The position numbers were made by a program, and so were the translations under genes. The notes beneath the pieces are model-generated. The model did not search any database, was not told the origin of the DNA, and saw only the letters and a program-made list of their open reading frames with translations. Positions 62,060-64,000 of a stretch of DNA of 64,000 nt are shown piece by piece (within the stretch, counting starts at the first letter, position 1; every line of letters begins with the position of its first letter). The DNA is from Microbacterium hominis NBRC 15708. Its GTDB lineage: Bacteria > Actinomycetota > Actinomycetes > Actinomycetales > Microbacteriaceae. Where the stretch lies: assembly GCF_001592125.1 (NCBI RefSeq), contig NZ_BCWI01000013.1:55265-119264 (forward strand), in the 5' to 3' direction.

Positions 62060-63930
62060 TGAGTGCTGTCGACGATGCCGAGCTCGCCCGTCTGCAGGCC
62101 GAAGCGGAGGCCGCAGAGGCGGCGTTGAAGCTCGCCCAGGCCAAGGCGGCGCTCGCCGCCGCGCAGGCCGCCCGTGCGTCCGCACCGGCAGCAGCAGAGG
62201 AGATTTCCGCCCCGGAGGATGCTGCGGGCACATCAGCTCCTCCCGAGGTGATATCTCCTCCCGAAGCGCAGGCGGCGCAGGCGCCGTCGGAGGTGGATGC
62301 CGCGGCATCCGGCCCCCTCGACGCCGACCAGGTCGCCACCATCGCGAAGGGGTACACGTTCGAGGGGCTCACGCTCGACCTCGGCGCGCTGATGAACACC
62401 GAGCCGGTGGCCTCGGCGCAGATCCGGATCCCGCTCGCGATGATGAACCGCCACGGCCTGGTCGCCGGTGCCACCGGCACGGGCAAGACGCGCACCCTCC
62501 AGGGGCTCGCCGAGCAGCTCGCCGCGAAGGGCGTGCCCGTCTTCGCGGCCGACATGAAGGGCGACCTGTCCGGTGTCGCGACGCCGGGCGAGCCCAGCGA
62601 CAAGCTGCGCGCCCGGACGGCGGCGATCGGGCAGGAGTGGGCGCCCGCGGCATCCGTGACCGAGTACTTCGCCCTCGGCGGCGTGGGCATGGGCGTGCCG
62701 GTGCGCGCCACCGTCTCCGGGTTCGGCCCGCTGCTGCTGAGCAAGGTGCTCGGCCTGAACGAGACTCAGGAGTCGAGCCTCGGCCTCGTCTTCCACTACG
62801 CCGACGCCAACGGGCTCGCCCTCGTCGACCTGTCCGATCTGCGGGCGGTGCTCACGTGGCTCACGAGCGACGAGGGCAAGGTCGAGCTGAAGGAGCTGGG
62901 CGGCCTGTCGGCGGCGACGGCGGGCGTCATCCTCCGCAAGCTCATCACCTTCGCCGACGACGGCGCCGACGTCTTCTTCGGCGAGCCGGAGTTCGACGTC
63001 CGCGATTTCCTGCGCACGGCGCCCGACGGTCGCGGCGTGATCTCGCTGCTGGAGGTGCCGGGCGTCGCCGACAAGCCCGCGCTGTTCTCGACGTTCCTCA
63101 TGTACCTGCTGGCGGAGCTGTTCGAGATCCTCCCCGAGGTGGGAGATCTCGACAAGCCGAAGCTCGTGTTCTTCTTCGACGAGGCGCACCTGCTCTTCCG
63201 CGACGCGTCGAAGGCGTTCCTCGCGGCCATCACGCAGACGGTGCGGCTCATCCGCTCCAAGGGCGTCGGCGTGTTCTTCGTCACCCAGACGCCCAAGGAC
63301 GTGCCGTCGGACGTGCTCGGCCAGCTCGGCTCCCGCGTGCAGCATGCGCTGCGCGCCTTCACGCCCGACGATGCGAAGGCGCTGCGGGCCACGGTCGGCA
63401 CCTACCCGAAGAGCGGGTACGACCTCGAGCGCGTGCTGCAGGAGCTCGGCACGGGCGAGGCGATCGTGACCGTCATGAGCGAGAAGGGGGCGCCGACCCC
63501 CGTCGCCTGGACACGGCTGCGCGCGCCGCAGGGGCTCATGTCGCCCACGCCCGTCCCCGACATCGAGCGGGCCGTGCACGCGTCGCCCCTGCTCGCGCAG
63601 TACGGGACGCCCATCGACCGGGAGTCCGCACGCGAGATCCTGACCGCGAAGATGAACGCGGCCGCGGAGGCGGATGCCGCCGCAGAGAGAGCCGCCGCGC
63701 AGGCCGCCGCGCAGGCCGCCCAGGCCAAGGCGGATGCCGCCGCCGCGCGCGAGCGGCAGAAGGAGTACGACCGCATCCTGCGCTCCACCGGCGGCGCGGG
63801 CGCCTCGCGCACGTCGCGCACCTCGCGGGCCGCGCAGAAGTCCCCGCTGGAACAGGTCCTGAACGCGAAGTCCACCCAGACCATCCTGACTTCGGTCATC
63901 CGCGGCATCTTCGGCACCGGCCGCCGCTAG
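62059..63930 (+). CDS. HerA-like (DUF853) ATPase
   Basis: 623 residues. Ala/Glu-rich probable coiled N-terminus (1-85), then a RecA-like ATPase with Walker A G-A-T-G-T-G-K-T (137-144) and Walker B FFFDEAHLLF (D374, E375), plus the arginine-finger region LIRSKGVGVFFVTQTPKDVPSDVLGQLGSRVQHALRAF. DUF853 proteins are bacterial HerA/FtsK-type motor ATPases. Ala-rich C-terminal coil. No NurA-type nuclease is adjacent. Confidence 0.86.
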   Translation: MSAVDDAELARLQAEAEAAEAALKLAQAKAALAAAQAARASAPAAAEEISAPEDAAGTSAPPEVISPPEAQAAQAPSEVDAAASGPLDADQVATIAKGYTFEGLTLDLGALMNTEPVASAQIRIPLAMMNRHGLVAGATGTGKTRTLQGLAEQLAAKGVPVFAADMKGDLSGVATPGEPSDKLRARTAAIGQEWAPAASVTEYFALGGVGMGVPVRATVSGFGPLLLSKVLGLNETQESSLGLVFHYADANGLALVDLSDLRAVLTWLTSDEGKVELKELGGLSAATAGVILRKLITFADDGADVFFGEPEFDVRDFLRTAPDGRGVISLLEVPGVADKPALFSTFLMYLLAELFEILPEVGDLDKPKLVFFFDEAHLLFRDASKAFLAAITQTVRLIRSKGVGVFFVTQTPKDVPSDVLGQLGSRVQHALRAFTPDDAKALRATVGTYPKSGYDLERVLQELGTGEAIVTVMSEKGAPTPVAWTRLRAPQGLMSPTPVPDIERAVHASPLLAQYGTPIDRESAREILTAKMNAAAEADAAAERAAAQAAAQAAQAKADAAAARERQKEYDRILRSTGGAGASRTSRTSRAAQKSPLEQVLNAKSTQTILTSVIRGIFGTGRR

Positions 63931-63938
63931 CCCTTCGC

Positions 63939-63996
63939 GAGCCGCTACCCGCCGGCCGAGCCGCTACCCGCCGGCCCGCCCGCGCGGTAGCGGCTC
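63939..63996. repeat. 19-bp tandem repeat and inverted copy at the window end
   Basis: GAGCCGCTACCCGCCGGCC occurs twice in tandem (63939-63957 and 63958-63976), and GGTAGCGGCTC (63986-63996) is the inverse of its first 11 bases. Each copy can pair with the inverted one, so it may act as terminator for the HerA-like gene or be a slipped repeat. Confidence 0.6.
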
Positions 63997-64000
63997 CCCC

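Overview
The window is about 70% G+C with strong GC-ending codon use. It carries SD-led and leaderless actinobacterial promoters, a tRNA-Trp–secE–nusG–rplK–rplA block and a very abundant GGATGCC heptamer. I infer a Microbacteriaceae chromosome, most likely Microbacterium. No prophage, intact IS, CRISPR array or rRNA operon was seen.

Layout. 1-7685: a sugar-acid MFS transporter (cut by the left edge) with a KDPG/KDPGal aldolase, a divergent DeoR regulator fused by overlap to a CLC channel gene, a TetR regulator with an alpha/beta-hydrolase, a Tat-exported phosphoesterase and a small membrane protein. 7664-12286: the glyoxylate shunt (malate synthase, isocitrate lyase) divergent from a RamB/ScfR-type regulator. 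12457-18627: a sugar ABC importer, a GH3 beta-glucosidase and a LacI repressor, with a palindromic operator inside the promoter spacer. 18721-23197: a flavin-based electron-transfer module (ferric-reductase-like membrane flavoprotein, FMN-binding protein, ApbE) facing a two-component system; the two share an 11-bp upstream motif. 23271-33151: a complete putrescine-to-succinate route (PucR, GabT, putrescine oxidase, UspA, APC permease, two aldehyde dehydrogenases).

33158-37782: an Hsp90-family ATPase translationally coupled to a 931-residue TPR-like protein. I consider this the least explained system here. 37881-48693: a PPOX-fold protein, tRNA-Trp, secE, nusG, rplK-rplA, then a 6.4-kb block (acylphosphatase, LysE/ArgP pair, quinone-reductase-like protein, MarR with a DHA2 efflux pump, YqaJ-type nuclease), then rplJ-rplL with an L10 leader and attenuator. 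48768-53785: a second LacI-controlled ABC sugar importer with two operators and an unusually long permease; like the first, it has no ATPase gene. 53864-64000: a CtpE-like P-type ATPase followed by an amidohydrolase, a DUF3105/DUF305 pair, a Bcr/CflA-type MFS transporter, a PAP2 phosphatase and a HerA-like ATPase.

Most operons are compact, with ATGA or GTGA overlaps, and most regulators sit beside their probable targets, so candidate operators can be read directly. Functions are assigned from recognised motifs by eye; no database search was run.
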